Shown piece after piece: positions 10,841-22,700 of a DNA stretch of 64,000 nucleotides. The notes under the pieces were generated by a model. That model was not told the origin of the DNA. It worked only from the letters and a program-made list of their open reading frames with translations, and did no database searches. A program made the translations under genes and the position numbers. How positions within the stretch are numbered: the stretch's first letter is position 1; every line of letters begins with the position of its first letter. The stretch comes from Aulostomus chinensis. Taxonomy: Eukaryota; Chordata; Actinopteri; Syngnathiformes; Aulostomidae. Location: contig JBBMOA010000012.1 of the NCBI GenBank assembly GCA_037954235.1, forward strand, positions 13,741,144 through 13,805,143. Reading direction: 5' to 3'.

Positions 10841-11409
10841 ATTCTCTAAATTCATTTAAATATTTTTCACGTGATATAAAATATAATATACTCATACCCT
10901 GCAGACTGTGTTTATAGTGACTAATATAATATCTACATATAAAATTTCAAACATTAGTTGTTGTTTATTCTCAGTAAACCTAAGCGCGTCTATTAAATGA
11001 TATGAGCTCTACGAGCCGCAGGCCACGTATTGGTAGGTGGCATCAATATAACTGTAGCTGTCATTTATACGCTTTTTAAAAACAAAATGTTTAAGTTTGC
11101 ATTAAACTGACTGCAACTTGTTTATTTCACCTATAGCTGCTCGCTAGCGGCAAGTTAGCTGTCAATGACAATGAATGAACATCACATCACCAGTTAAATT
11201 AGCTAGCGTTAGCATTAAACTGGCTAGCTGTGTCAGGATAGGGGGAAAGTGTATTTCGCAGGATAAGTTAGCTTCTTCATGGAACAATTTGACCTCCTGG
11301 TGATGATGCCGGCTCATTATTTAAGTAATTTACATCACGGTTGACAGCTAGTTTCGCACTGACATGTTAGATGTTGGAAGTTAACGCTTCTGAAGGCAGC
11401 CCATCCTAC

Positions 11410-11530
11410 CTTGTTTACACTCAGCTAGCTTACTAGCAGCAAAATCCGACAACAGCCTGACACTTCAGCCCGGGCCCACGCTGGAAGAGCTCCTCCGCAT
11501 CGACCAAGTAACACGCATCGGAGCTCGATA
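11410..11530 (-). promoter_or_regulatory. Probable FBXL3 non-coding first exon and promoter region
   Basis: A good donor on the minus strand (AACAAG|GTAGGA, GT at 11408-11409) ends a GC-rich, CpG-containing stretch. Since the coding ATG sits exactly at an acceptor, a 5' non-coding exon is required, and this is the best candidate. The right end is a guess. The flanking 10990-11400 is rich in GCTAGC-type words and otherwise plain. Confidence 0.5.
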
Positions 11531-11550
11531 CCGGGACTGTTTAGACGACC

Positions 11551-12964
11551 GAGAAGAACTTAATGACGTTTTTACAAAAGAAAGACCAAGAGAATCGCCC
11601 CCTTAAGGTTGACCTAATTCCCTCGCTGGAGTTACAGCCCCCCTGAGCCTGAAATGGCGAAGTGTTGTTTTGAGAGAAGCGTTGCATGATGGGAAATCCA
11701 ATGTGAAATGGCTGTTGGTGAAGATGGTGTGTGTTGCAGAGATGAGTCACTCAGTGAAAACCATGCATACGTGTCTGGTTCTCATTTCGAAAGTATCAGA
11801 AATAAATACACGCGCTAAGAAATTGACTTTTGCTGCCTACAAAGGCAAAAGACGAGCGGTGTAGCTCTGAAATACTGTTATAGTCAGGAATTAACAAATA
11901 AGCTGAGTAGATATAATTGTGTCATTACAAGGTTTTTATTTGCAATATATCTTGGTTTCTCTTATTTCTTTCATACAAGTACAATGAGTTATCACTGAAA
12001 AATGATATAATCCAGAAGGATCTCTGTGGCAGCCATGATGAGAATGGTTCTCTCTAAGGCTGACAGATGTTCCCTTTATATTTTTGTAGTTGCACGCAAT
12101 TCCTTGGCATATTTTTTTAACAATATTTTTTCATATAATTGTCACATTTCTGCTTTTTTTTTTTTTTTTTACAGTTTGTCTTATATGATCCTCAAGCAGG
12201 GGATATCTACTTTTTCATGAATATGCAGTTGTAATTCACCCACATTGGTGACATCCATCACCAACATTACTTAACATTTCCTGAACCCTAAAGATTTTCT
12301 CAATTGTCCTGGTGAGTTTTCCCCTGTTGGGGCGGGGGGGTAATCTTAAGGCAGCCTGTTTGGTACAGGGAAACAATAGTCGAGTCAGACATCTTCCCCG
12401 CAGTGGCAGAGACCATTTCAAGCTTCTAATTTTAGTATTTATAAAAAAAAAGATACGCTCAACCCATTTTAGCTACCTACCTGTAATAAACATAAATAAA
12501 CCAAAAACTCACAGGGAGTTTAAGAAAAGACACACTGTATACTTTGCAAAACAGAGAACCTGGTTTATTACCATTCAACTCCATCCACCACAGATATTAC
12601 AGAGCAGATTCACAAGTATTAAGCTTTTTTTTTAATATATATAACAGCAGCTGCTTTTTTTCCACTCTCTGTTCCCCCGACCCCTCCCCACCCAATACCC
12701 CTGCCTCCTACTAGGGATAAGCATTACAGGTGCACAATTTTTATTTGGTGTGAAGACCGGCCCCTCAAATCATTCAGCTGAGGTTCTTTGTTAGGTTTTG
12801 TATCACTGAAAGATTTGGTACAGGTTTTTATTTTTCTTTAACAGTTATAAATAGGATGTACATCCACCATCATTCGCTGCAGGCGCCAGGCTCCATCTCA
12901 TCTCCAGACAACAGAAAAAGATATGACATTTAGAAGGGGGGGGGGGGGACGACTGTCTACTGTA
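11551..12964. other. MYCBP2-FBXL3 intergenic interval
   Basis: AT-rich sequence with no coding signal. Further AATAAA words on the minus strand (TTTATT at 11935-11940, 12564-12569, 12740-12745 and 12827-12832) could be distal MYCBP2 polyadenylation sites. A run of G lies near 12937-12949. Confidence 0.5.
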
Positions 12965-13776
12965 TAAAAATGTACAGTGGCTTTATTGACATACATTCCA
13001 TAGTTTAAACAGCTGCAAAATAGGAGGCACACCCAGTATTGCACTTCATTAAAAGTTCTGGCTCAAAACATAACCCAGAATATCAAACAAAACTGAAGTG
13101 AAGAGTTGCAACTTCGGAATACAGCTAATTTGAATAGTATCAGTATATACAAGATTAGATAAATCGTACACTATTTTCCTTCCAAACATAATATTCTTAA
13201 CAGTCATATCCACCCATGAATCTTTTTTTTTTGTCCGTCAACCCATGATGCACTTGACAGTGGAGAATACTGTACAAGATTAAGAAAAAAGTTTTACATA
13301 CAACAATATTTTAAATGTATATTTAGGAAGCTGGAAATACGGCCTGTTCCTTTTTTCTTTTTCTTTTTTTTTTAAACCCACGCTGATCCACAGATGCCTC
13401 ACGCAAATCTATTTCATATTCATGTTTAAATTGAGGGATCAGGAGGTGTGCAATGTCTATAGAAGCCGAGGGAATACAACGGCCGCATGCAAACACGTCA
13501 CAAATTATTTTTTTCTTCTTTTTTTAAACTCTACCATTCCTATTCATTCAGGTTACTCTGAATCCAAAGGGCTCCTGTTGGTAGCGCAGTCTGGATACTG
13601 ATGTTGGTAGGAGAGCGGACCTGAGGACTCTTGGCTGGCGCACAAACCTGGACCAGCATCCAGGGGGGGCTGGGGGAGACTCCACGTCTAAGAGCCAAGC
13701 TTCACGGCGGCTGAGCGCTCGAAGCAGCCAGAAATCACAGTGGACAAACTGGTTTTCAGTTAATTTCTCATTCTAA
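12965..13776 (-). other. MYCBP2 3' untranslated region
   Basis: About 0.8 kb between the stop codon and the best polyadenylation signal. It is AT-rich with several poly-T/poly-A runs. No long open frame was seen and no microRNA site was assigned. Confidence 0.6.
12982..12987 (-). terminator. Likely MYCBP2 polyadenylation signal (AATAAA)
   Basis: On the minus strand the context is TGTCAATAAAGCCACTGTAC, a classical hexamer followed by a U-rich tract, 790 bases after the MYCBP2 stop. It is the first strong candidate in the 3' UTR. Confidence 0.6.
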
Positions 13777-16705
13777 TTAGAAGGTGTGTGCATTCCTGCA
13801 CACCCCACAGCCCAGCGCGAACTCCTCCCCCGTTGGTGGGTGAACCACATGAAGAGGGCATTCGGTGCCCTCCAGCTGCTTGCCTTTGGGCCCTGCGATA
13901 AAGAAGAAAAGGATCTCAAACACACCAATTTCCAGTCATTGTTATTAAAGTTTGCATGCGCTCACTGACTCAAGTGGACCATCACCTGCAGGACAATGAG
14001 GCAGTTCGTCTTTAGGGACGCTGGTCATTCTCTGGAAGTCGTCATGGCAGGCGTTGCAGAAGTGTGTGGTGCCAAAGCAGAAGAAAACAGCCACGGAGCA
14101 GCAGTACCGGCATTTATACTCCAGGAAGTCTGTGCCGTGCTTGGAGCACATCTAGTGAGAACAGGGACGGAGGTGGGGGGTGTCATATTTTGTTTTTTAT
14201 AATGCAGATTAGCACATTTTCTATTAAAAAGCAGTTCAACATTTGTATGATTATTCAAGATGCCCCTATAACTGCAAACACATTTTTCAAACTTTTCCAG
14301 GGCATTACTCAGACACCTCCTCATTGTCTAATTGGTGGGTATTTTCATATCCACAGTCACTGTCACTGCGAGTCATTACAGAAATAGATTTAGAGGCACT
14401 TGAACACAGTTATTCACTGCGGTATCATGGATTTGCTTTGAAGTTATTCTCAGCTGTTTGACACAAGGCTGCACGAACACACTTAAAAAAGAGAAATAGG
14501 ACAATAGGACAGCCACCCCCCCAAACGAGAAAATAGTCTGCAACTCCTCAAAAAGTACTTTTTTTCCAAATTAAAAAAATAACACACAACAAGTTAATTT
14601 AGAGGGGCTGGTAAGCAGATTGGGTTATTTTTGGAAAGCAAAAAGCAACTGTTAACTCAGCTGACATTCATTCCCATCTGCTTTTGCATCCAGATGTGGT
14701 CAAACATGTCATACCTACTACTTTCATTGAGGAAGGTGGATATGTTTCCTCACCTGAGCCCGGGAGACATCTGAGCACGCTCCACAGATCAGCTCACTGG
14801 GGTCGTAGTCGTCTCCTTGTCCTGCCTCAGCATCGCAGCGAGCCTCTCCCCCAAAATAGGCCTGAAAATAAGGGCACTATGAATCCTCCAGACCTTAACT
14901 ACATTTAAGAGGAAGGACTTGCTACTTTGGTGTACATGGTACCTTCTTGCACTTGTAGCAGACATAGTAAGCGTATCTGTTCATGGCAAAGCCTGCGGGG
15001 TCGTTGTGGAAGCGTGCTCCTGGCGTCGTTATGGCCTCACTCTTATGTAGACCCTCATATTCCAGCCTCATCAGAGCTTTTCTCCTCACATCCTCATAGA
15101 GCTCCTTAATGGGGTCCAGCAGGTCCTTGATCACCGAGTGATTAATTTTGTTCTGAAGGCAAACACATCAGCCCACATCCACCAAGTTAATACTTTGGTG
15201 CCCAACTTGTGTTCACAGCAGTAAAAAGATGCATAACTTTCAGGCGAGTTCTTACTTTGCAGATTGGACACAACATGAACCCAAAAGTGATTCTGGGTCC
15301 CAACCAACGATTTTCAAGTACACGGCGTGTACACTGAAGGTGGAACACGTGAGTGCAGTCGAGCTGCAAGCCAAACAAATGCACACAGAATTAGACTTCA
15401 AATTCAAGCCCTAAATCAAACTCTGGCTCCTACTGAGTAGTGACCTGCACGGCGGGGGCTGCAGACAGAGCCTCTGTGAAGCAGATCATACACATGTCGT
15501 CGGCATCTTGCTTCAGACAGCCAGTGTTCTTGTCGCAGCCATGCAGACAAGGGAGGCAGGATTCCTCGTTCTTCACTCCGCCGCAGGGGTGGCCACAAGG
15601 GTGAGTCTTACTGCAGGCTAGCTTAGCGTATTCCTGAAAAAACGACATGAATTAACTTTACTCTTTAGTTTTACAATATAAAATATTCTAATGTTCAAAC
15701 TACAATATTTGGTGTGTTAAGTGGGTGGACGTGAGTGATTATATATAACCACATAGAATGGTTTAGAAGGAGGGGATGCTTTGACTCTGTTTTTTGAATG
15801 GGGGTAACAGTTTTAGCAAAACTGGATCAGATTATTTATCTCTTTTTCGGCATAGAGCAATGAACAGACAGGGAACAGGAGAGAGAGAGAGAGGGGTGTG
15901 ACATGCAGCAAAGGACCTCCGGCCGGGATTCAAACTGGTGTTGGCTGCGTATGTGATATGTGCTCTAACCACTCGACCAAGTAAGCGAGTTGGTTATTAT
16001 TTCTAAAGCATCTTTGTCTAAAGAAACGTGTGAAGGTGGTTTTTACCTGGCAGTCTGGGTCTGAGCAGACACTGCCCACTGCTGACAGCTCAGTTCCATT
16101 CCTGGTTCCACAGAACCGGCAGGCATCTGAGCTGCTGGACGCAGGTTTACCTGGAGAATATTTGACATGTCAGAGAGGAATCTTGATAGCATTTATACTG
16201 TTTTAGTGGCTGCGTCGATAACTGATCCAGGTACGCTGTGGCGCACTGTTACCTGTGTGCTCTCGGAACTCCACCATAGCTTTCATTGTTTTGGAGTCTG
16301 CAAGAGCCATGAGCCAGAAGAGCTTGGTCCTCCCACAGCCTTCATGGAGATCCACCTTGATAGCCTCCTCTTCCTCTTTGAACACCTGAAAGCACATAGA
16401 CAAATAAGATTAAACTGCAATACAGGGCAACATTAAAAACCTGACAATTCAAACATTTGTTAATCCCTTTAGGAAGAGCTGAGGTCCATTTAGGAGACCC
16501 TTGGGTTGTGTTCAGACAGGCCTGTACACGTTCCCATGGTGGCTGGAGGATTCATGTTTAAAAACCCAATGCTAACCTGTCTCTGGTGAGAGCGTGTGCG
16601 CCGGTGCAGGTGAAGGAAGCGGTCACAGTCTGTACAAAGGTTTCCACACATGTTACACAGGATGATGGCTGCTGTCTCGCCATCATCGTGGTTGTCACAC
16701 ATGGG
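13777..16705 (-). CDS. mycbp2: MYCBP2 block N: B-box-like finger, RING and tandem-cysteine catalytic domain
   Basis: Exons 16577-16705, 16253-16385, 16047-16150, 15445-15633, 15256-15363, 14943-15152, 14754-14861, 13986-14151 and 13777-13892 encode residues 4159-4578 and the TAA stop. First a B-box-like finger (CDNHDDGETAAIILCNMCGN), then a Cys-rich pair, then the RING (CMICFTEALSAA...DCTHVFHLQC...LCPICK). The relay cysteines of human numbering Cys4520 and Cys4572 are present: GEARCDAEAG (codon 14835-14837) and VFFCFGTTHF (codon 14077-14079). The catalytic Glu4534 and His4583 equivalents (PSEL, FCNACH) are also kept. The ligase should therefore be an active Thr/Ser-esterifying RCR E3. The last residues are GCGVCRNAHTF, as in other vertebrates. 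Confidence 0.97.
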
Positions 16706-19700
16706 CTGCCAACAACAGAGGAAGACATCTGTTAGTGATTGGTCAAATTTATTTTTTTTTTGAGGCTCTTAAACTCACCATCTGCTTCTGCTGCCCATCT
16801 TTGCCCATCCAGCGACCAGAGGACAGCCGGTCCACATGGTCCTGGTCCAGCACACACAATGAAGCTAATGCTAGCCACAGCTGTCGGACAGTTGGAAAAC
16901 ATACACAATTACTTCATGCAAACAATGGCTAAGCAGAAAGAGCAGATGCTGATGCTGTTCATACCCTGGTTGTGGCGATACAGCGTACAGGAGACCGATG
17001 CTCCTCCTCCATTTTGGTCAGAGCTATGATAGTCTCAGCTATTGCATTTTTGGTGACTCTGGACCAGGCATCGGAGAGGTGACCCTAAAAATGAGGACAT
17101 GACAAAAATGTATGAATTATCTGAATATACTGCGTCGTGTGTGCAGAGAGTTAGAAGAGGAGATGTGTGTACACCAGAAACTTACGGCTGCCATGTCTTT
17201 AACCAGCTTTATGATGATCTCTGCAATCTGAGGAGGAGTGGAGCCCTTCATCCACCAGTGGCTCTCCCCTCTGCGGATGTAGCTAAAGATAATATAAGTT
17301 TCTGATTAAAAATACTGATGACATCAGTGTTAGTTGAACCAAGCAGAAACCAACCCACCTGGAGTTGAAGATCATAGGCAGGGTGACAGTGGTGACTCCT
17401 TTGCCTGCAGCCATGCCGGCGGTACCAGAGATAGTTGTTCCTTTGGCCTTCAGCTGCACAGTGAGCGCTTTAGCGATGCAGCCCAGGAACATGTCAAGGA
17501 TGCCTAACTTGTTCCAGTCACCCTTCTCCGTGGAGTGGATGATGTCACTGATGTCTGCTGGCGGCAGAGACTTCACCCCGATGATGCTGGCGAGTCGCAC
17601 TGGCGTCACCTCAGGAAGGACGCGGCGGAGCAATGATGTCACCTGAGATCAGATGGCAAACTTTACTATTTCCGTATAGACCCTAAAGGTATAAAATAAC
17701 ATGTTCATTTCATAACCTTTATTTGGATGAGTTCTTTTTGAAAAGATTGTGGCCAACTTTTTTTCTTGGTACAAAAGTGGGATTCGTAAAGCTTTTTAAG
17801 AGTAAAATTCAAGCACTTTTCAAGGATTACCTGAACTGTCAAGACCCTCAAAGCCCAAACATCCCTTCTAAGTGTAATTAACTATTGTCACTTTTAATTC
17901 CACTTCATGATTTTAGCTGTGCACAAGCAATTCACTGGATGAAGGCTGTTCTGAAAAGGAAGCAGTTTCAAGAAGTACTCAAGGATTTTCTGAACCTTGA
18001 ACACCTAAATGCAAAAGTAAAACGATTTCCACACTTGTAACAACTTTTTCGACCAGGTCGCGAGTCCTCCTGGCAGACCAGATTGCAACCAACTCTCAGT
18101 TCTTTTTGTTTGCAAGTACCCGTCATATGTCATTTACGTCTCTACAGTGAATGACACCTCTACTCACTTGTCTCTGTACTCTCGGGGAGGCTGTGTGCAG
18201 TAGAGAAAACAGGTCTTGCATTAGCGTGAGCTGCTGAGCGAGGTACTGGCGGCCCACGTTGGAGCCACTAAGAGCCAGGACCATAGACAGGAGCTCAAAG
18301 CAGTAGGCGTCTGATGAAGCGTCATCGTCACTGGGCTGGGAGTTGGCGTTCTCTTTGCTGGAGATGGCGTGCTCCCACTCCTCCCTCACACGTGTGGCCT
18401 CCATACGAATGGCCTGAACAATGTGCGCACACACCTGTGGTACAGAATACCCGTGAGGTTACAGTCAGGGATGATGATGTTCCAACCTGAGCTGCTGTTT
18501 AGAGGTTTACCTGTTTCTGCAGGTTGGTCAGTTTGCTCCTGCTGAAGATGATTCCCACCATGTGCTCTTTGAGGTCCGCATCAGATGGAACCTATTTATG
18601 AAAAATGAAAAACATGAGGTTAAAGGTCACTCAACATGTGTAACTCTAAAATCAATCCTCACGGTGCAGACCTTGTCCTCTCCCTCGGGTGATGAAAGCA
18701 GGTTTTTCTCCTCCTGCTCAGGGGTAGGCTCCGCATCCCCACAGATGAGTTTTCCAAAGACCTAAAAGTACAGAGCGGAGACTCATTTGTTGAAGGTCCA
18801 TTTACCACCATTATATAATATTCATAAATTATGACCGTCCCTGGTATTGACACATGAAACCTGCTGACCTGTGAGGTGATGAGACGAAACACTCGCAGTG
18901 TTTCAGCCTCACAGTTCTTTTGCTGGGCCATACTGGCTGAGATCTGTCCCGGAATCTTGATGCTGTCACCCTCTTTCCAGCCCAGGACCTTCACCTGGCG
19001 CACCCTCAAGGTGTTCTCTGGACCTTTTAGCTCCACTTTGATCACATGATGATCCCCTCCAGGAAGCTCGCTTGTCACCCAGCCCATGTGACGTGAGTCT
19101 AGGTCAACCTAACAGGAGAAGACATTGTGATGTTCAGAGTCCTGCCTCATGTACATGCATTACCCTTTGTCAGACAATGGTGCGGCATTCAAAAAAGATA
19201 TTCTCACATCTACAACTCATGAAGTGAAACCATACAATCTCACCTGTTTGATTCTGCAGAGATCTTCTATTGCTTTTCCACAAAGGAATGTGACTGATGT
19301 GACTTTGTTCTGTGGACACAGCACAACAAACAATATCATCATCATCTTTTCTACTACGAACACTTAGTGAAATATATCCCATAATAAGTAACATCGCTAT
19401 GCTGTTGCCTCCTTACCCCGATGTCTCTGGAGTTGTCCACATGGACAGACACATTGGAGGCGTTGATGCCCTTCACACAGCTGATTGTGACGCTCTTAGT
19501 TTTGTTCTTGTCCTCATCACCAGATTCCCAGAAAGTCTCTGTGGAGCCGTCCGTTAGACTGCCGATCATTGCAGGACGACTGGATGTTTTGATGTCCACC
19601 ACGCTGGTTAGGTCCTTCAGACAGGTCACCAGGCAGAGATCCTGTTCCCGCATAAGAACATGAGTGTCAGATCAGTGACGTGAAAAAAACCCAAAACATG

Positions 19701-22700
19701 TTTACTATACGTGCTGCTAAGGAAGTGGATATTTTCTTGCCTGGCTGATGGCTTCATAACCTGACTGCACACTGATATTGAAGCTCTCCTCACTGTCTCC
19801 GTCATCTGACTTGGACAATATGTTGTTGATGTGATGGAAAACGTTGCTCTGGTGCAGGAACTGATGGTCCGACTGCTTGAATTTGAGACTCCAGCACCTA
19901 AAAGAAGGAAATGTAAACCACATCCATAGAAACAGGCAAAAAAACAAAACAAAACCCTGATGTTGCTTGTGTGTTATGTGATGTACCTAAGCGCCATCTG
20001 CTGAAGTGAACTTCCACTAGGAAGAGACATCATGAGGTCAGAGATGGTCTGAAGGAGGCGGTGGAAGGTGTGGGGCAGAGGGTGAGCGGCCTCCCCGGCA
20101 ATAACAATGTCTGACAGGGGGTGTTCACAAACACCAAGGTCTCGTTCCTGTAACATGTTTGGAGTCAGTTTTAGTGAGCAAAGGCGGCATTGATGAAGAT
20201 GTAATTCTTTTTGACTCTCGTCACCTGCTCTATGTTCTCTTTGTTTCCTTTGTTCTCGTCATCTTCCTCATCCTCCGGTTCATAGGGTGATGGGGTAAGA
20301 GAAGCTACGAAATGCCAAAGGATGTCATGCAGGGAGGTGGTCTGGATCACGTTGCACAAAAGCCAGTTGAAAGCCTGGTAGGGACACCAAGAACACATCA
20401 TATAAATGTATGTATGTTTGTATTCATTGTGATTCATGTCATAACCCTAAGGCAGAGTGAGGTCAACAGTACCTCCATTGCAAACACCCTGCAGGCTGAC
20501 TTCCTAAGAGCATGCCTCATGGCTACCTCCAGACCCTCCAGATCATGGTGTTGGATAACAAACGCTAGAACGGGCCACTGAAAGTTCCTTTCCCCCTTAC
20601 TCAGGGAGCCATGGGCCGAAATCAACCTGGATAGCTCTGGAGACGGGTGACGCAGCAGTGAAGATCCCACCTCTGTATGGAAGATAAAGCAAGTGATGCT
20701 GTAACTAATGCATCCCTCAGATTCCCCCTCTGAACTCTTAATTTTCTAGTGTGATTACCTGCATCGCCACTATGTACCCTGCGTCTGGGCACGGCTTTGA
20801 CCCGGGCTGGACAGGGCGAGTGCTGCTTGTCATACTCAGAGGCTACAACTGAGTAGGACCTCTGAAACACTGTGCGCTTTGCTGTGTCGCTGTCGGTGAT
20901 GGGGCTGGTCTCAAGACTAAGAGAGAGCAAATAATGACAGATAAGGTTTAGCCATCGAATAAACTATCATTAACGAAATCATTTTAAATATTGCAGCAGA
21001 TAAATGATAACACAAAAGGAAATGTTGTTTGTTGGACTACATCAACTGAAATATATAGGGTACAGGAGAGGGGCACAGAAGGTTGCCTGTAAAAATATGA
21101 GTTGATGATATTCAGAGCATTGTTTTATCAGTGGGGTAAAACATATTGTGGAAAAAAATTGAGGTATTGCAAAAACAAAGGTCAGACTTTCTTAAAACAT
21201 ACCCTCAGTTGAATATTTTACATGTTAAAATGGGGGCTTAAACAAATATAGGTAGTGAAGGTGAGTGAGCAAGTAGGTGAGATAATTTACCTAGGGGGCA
21301 TTGACTTCATGTTGCTCTCTGGTTCCTCAAACACATTGGGACAGGCATCGGGAGTGACTGAAATGTAGGGCGCAGGAACAGATGTGGAGCGCAAATACCT
21401 CATTTCATCTTGGAAGAGGTTGTCATCTTGGTAGGCTCCAAAGTTCTCGGTGTGTTGCCTGGGGGGGGGGGGGGGGGGGCGCAAATGGCAAACAGGGAAT
21501 CCAGTCATTCTGTGGACATGCTCTCTTACCTATAAAAAGCAACCTGTACTCAACCAAAGTGTTCATTACCTCGCTAGGGTCTGCAGGTAGAGGCAGCTCA
21601 TTTTATTGGGGAGTTCAGCTGACACACCCTCCTTGAGGCTGGGAAGCAGCTGAGAATGAAGGGGCCGAGGAGGATGGTGGCACAGCATACTGGGCTCTGC
21701 AGCACTGCTGAGGGACAGCAGGAACAAAGCATTTGCCCGGATAACCTGGTGGGCTTCCATTGTAGGAAGCGCCCTTGGGGTCTTGACCTGTAGAGGCTTT
21801 TTCCTTGACTGCTTCACCTGGACCAGAAAAGGAGATTGTGATCGCTTCAAATTGACGAAGGCCTTGATCAGACCCGCATTAATATTGGTCTTGAGTTATC
21901 CGATCAAACGTGGACAGATCACATGTTGAGATCCGACACTCAGTTAGAAATCGGGTTGCTCAGGGAATCACTTTGCCTGCCTCCTTCAATGACATCCTAT
22001 GCGTACACACACGTACATAGTAGAGACAGGCATAATTATTCGATGAACAATTAATTCTTAAGAATTTTGTTGATCACCCGAGGTTTCATCGAAGGTGGCT
22101 GTGTTGATTAGTTTAATTTCACTATGTTAGCGCAACAAGACAGCTTACCATCTTACCCATCGGTGGGTGATATCTGACTGGTTTTAGGAGACAGAGGAAG
22201 GCGAAGACTACTAGCTGCTACTGCAAACATGAACGTGAAGTTTGACGGGGGACCATTTTAAACACGAAAATGACAAGGCTCAATGTAAATACTGTTAAGT
22301 TCTATGCAAGTACAACGCAACAACGATCCTGATGATGTGTCACTTGAACAATGTATACCCATCCCTGGTTAATGTTGATATATGCTTGTCTCAACCTAGT
22401 ATTACCCTGACATCACCTAGCACTAGCATGGAGGAGCTGCAATCCTAAACGGACAGAGAAAATTACCGAAGGGATCTGCAAATTTATTGAGACAGATATG
22501 TTGCTCATGAGTGTCATGGAGGGTTTCTGAGATCAGATGAATTTAATTGAATGAGCACATAGTATTCTGTCATCACGCACCGTTTCCAGACTTGTCCACG
22601 CTCACTACAAGACTGAAGGCAGGAGATGTTAAAGTTAGGCAGAGTTGTGCTAACCACTCAATCTTGGTCCGCTTTAACAGCCGAGAGCTAGGTCACCATC

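Noticed and set aside
10446..10895. Upstream in-frame extension of FBXL3 (open frame continues through the intron and the SINE)
   Set aside because: The conserved protein starts at the ATG after an acceptor AG; the extension encodes SINE and intron sequence.
15910..15990. Possible Ser/Leu tRNA gene on the minus strand
   Set aside because: tRNA-like head of a SINE; no full acceptor stem and a SINE tail is attached.
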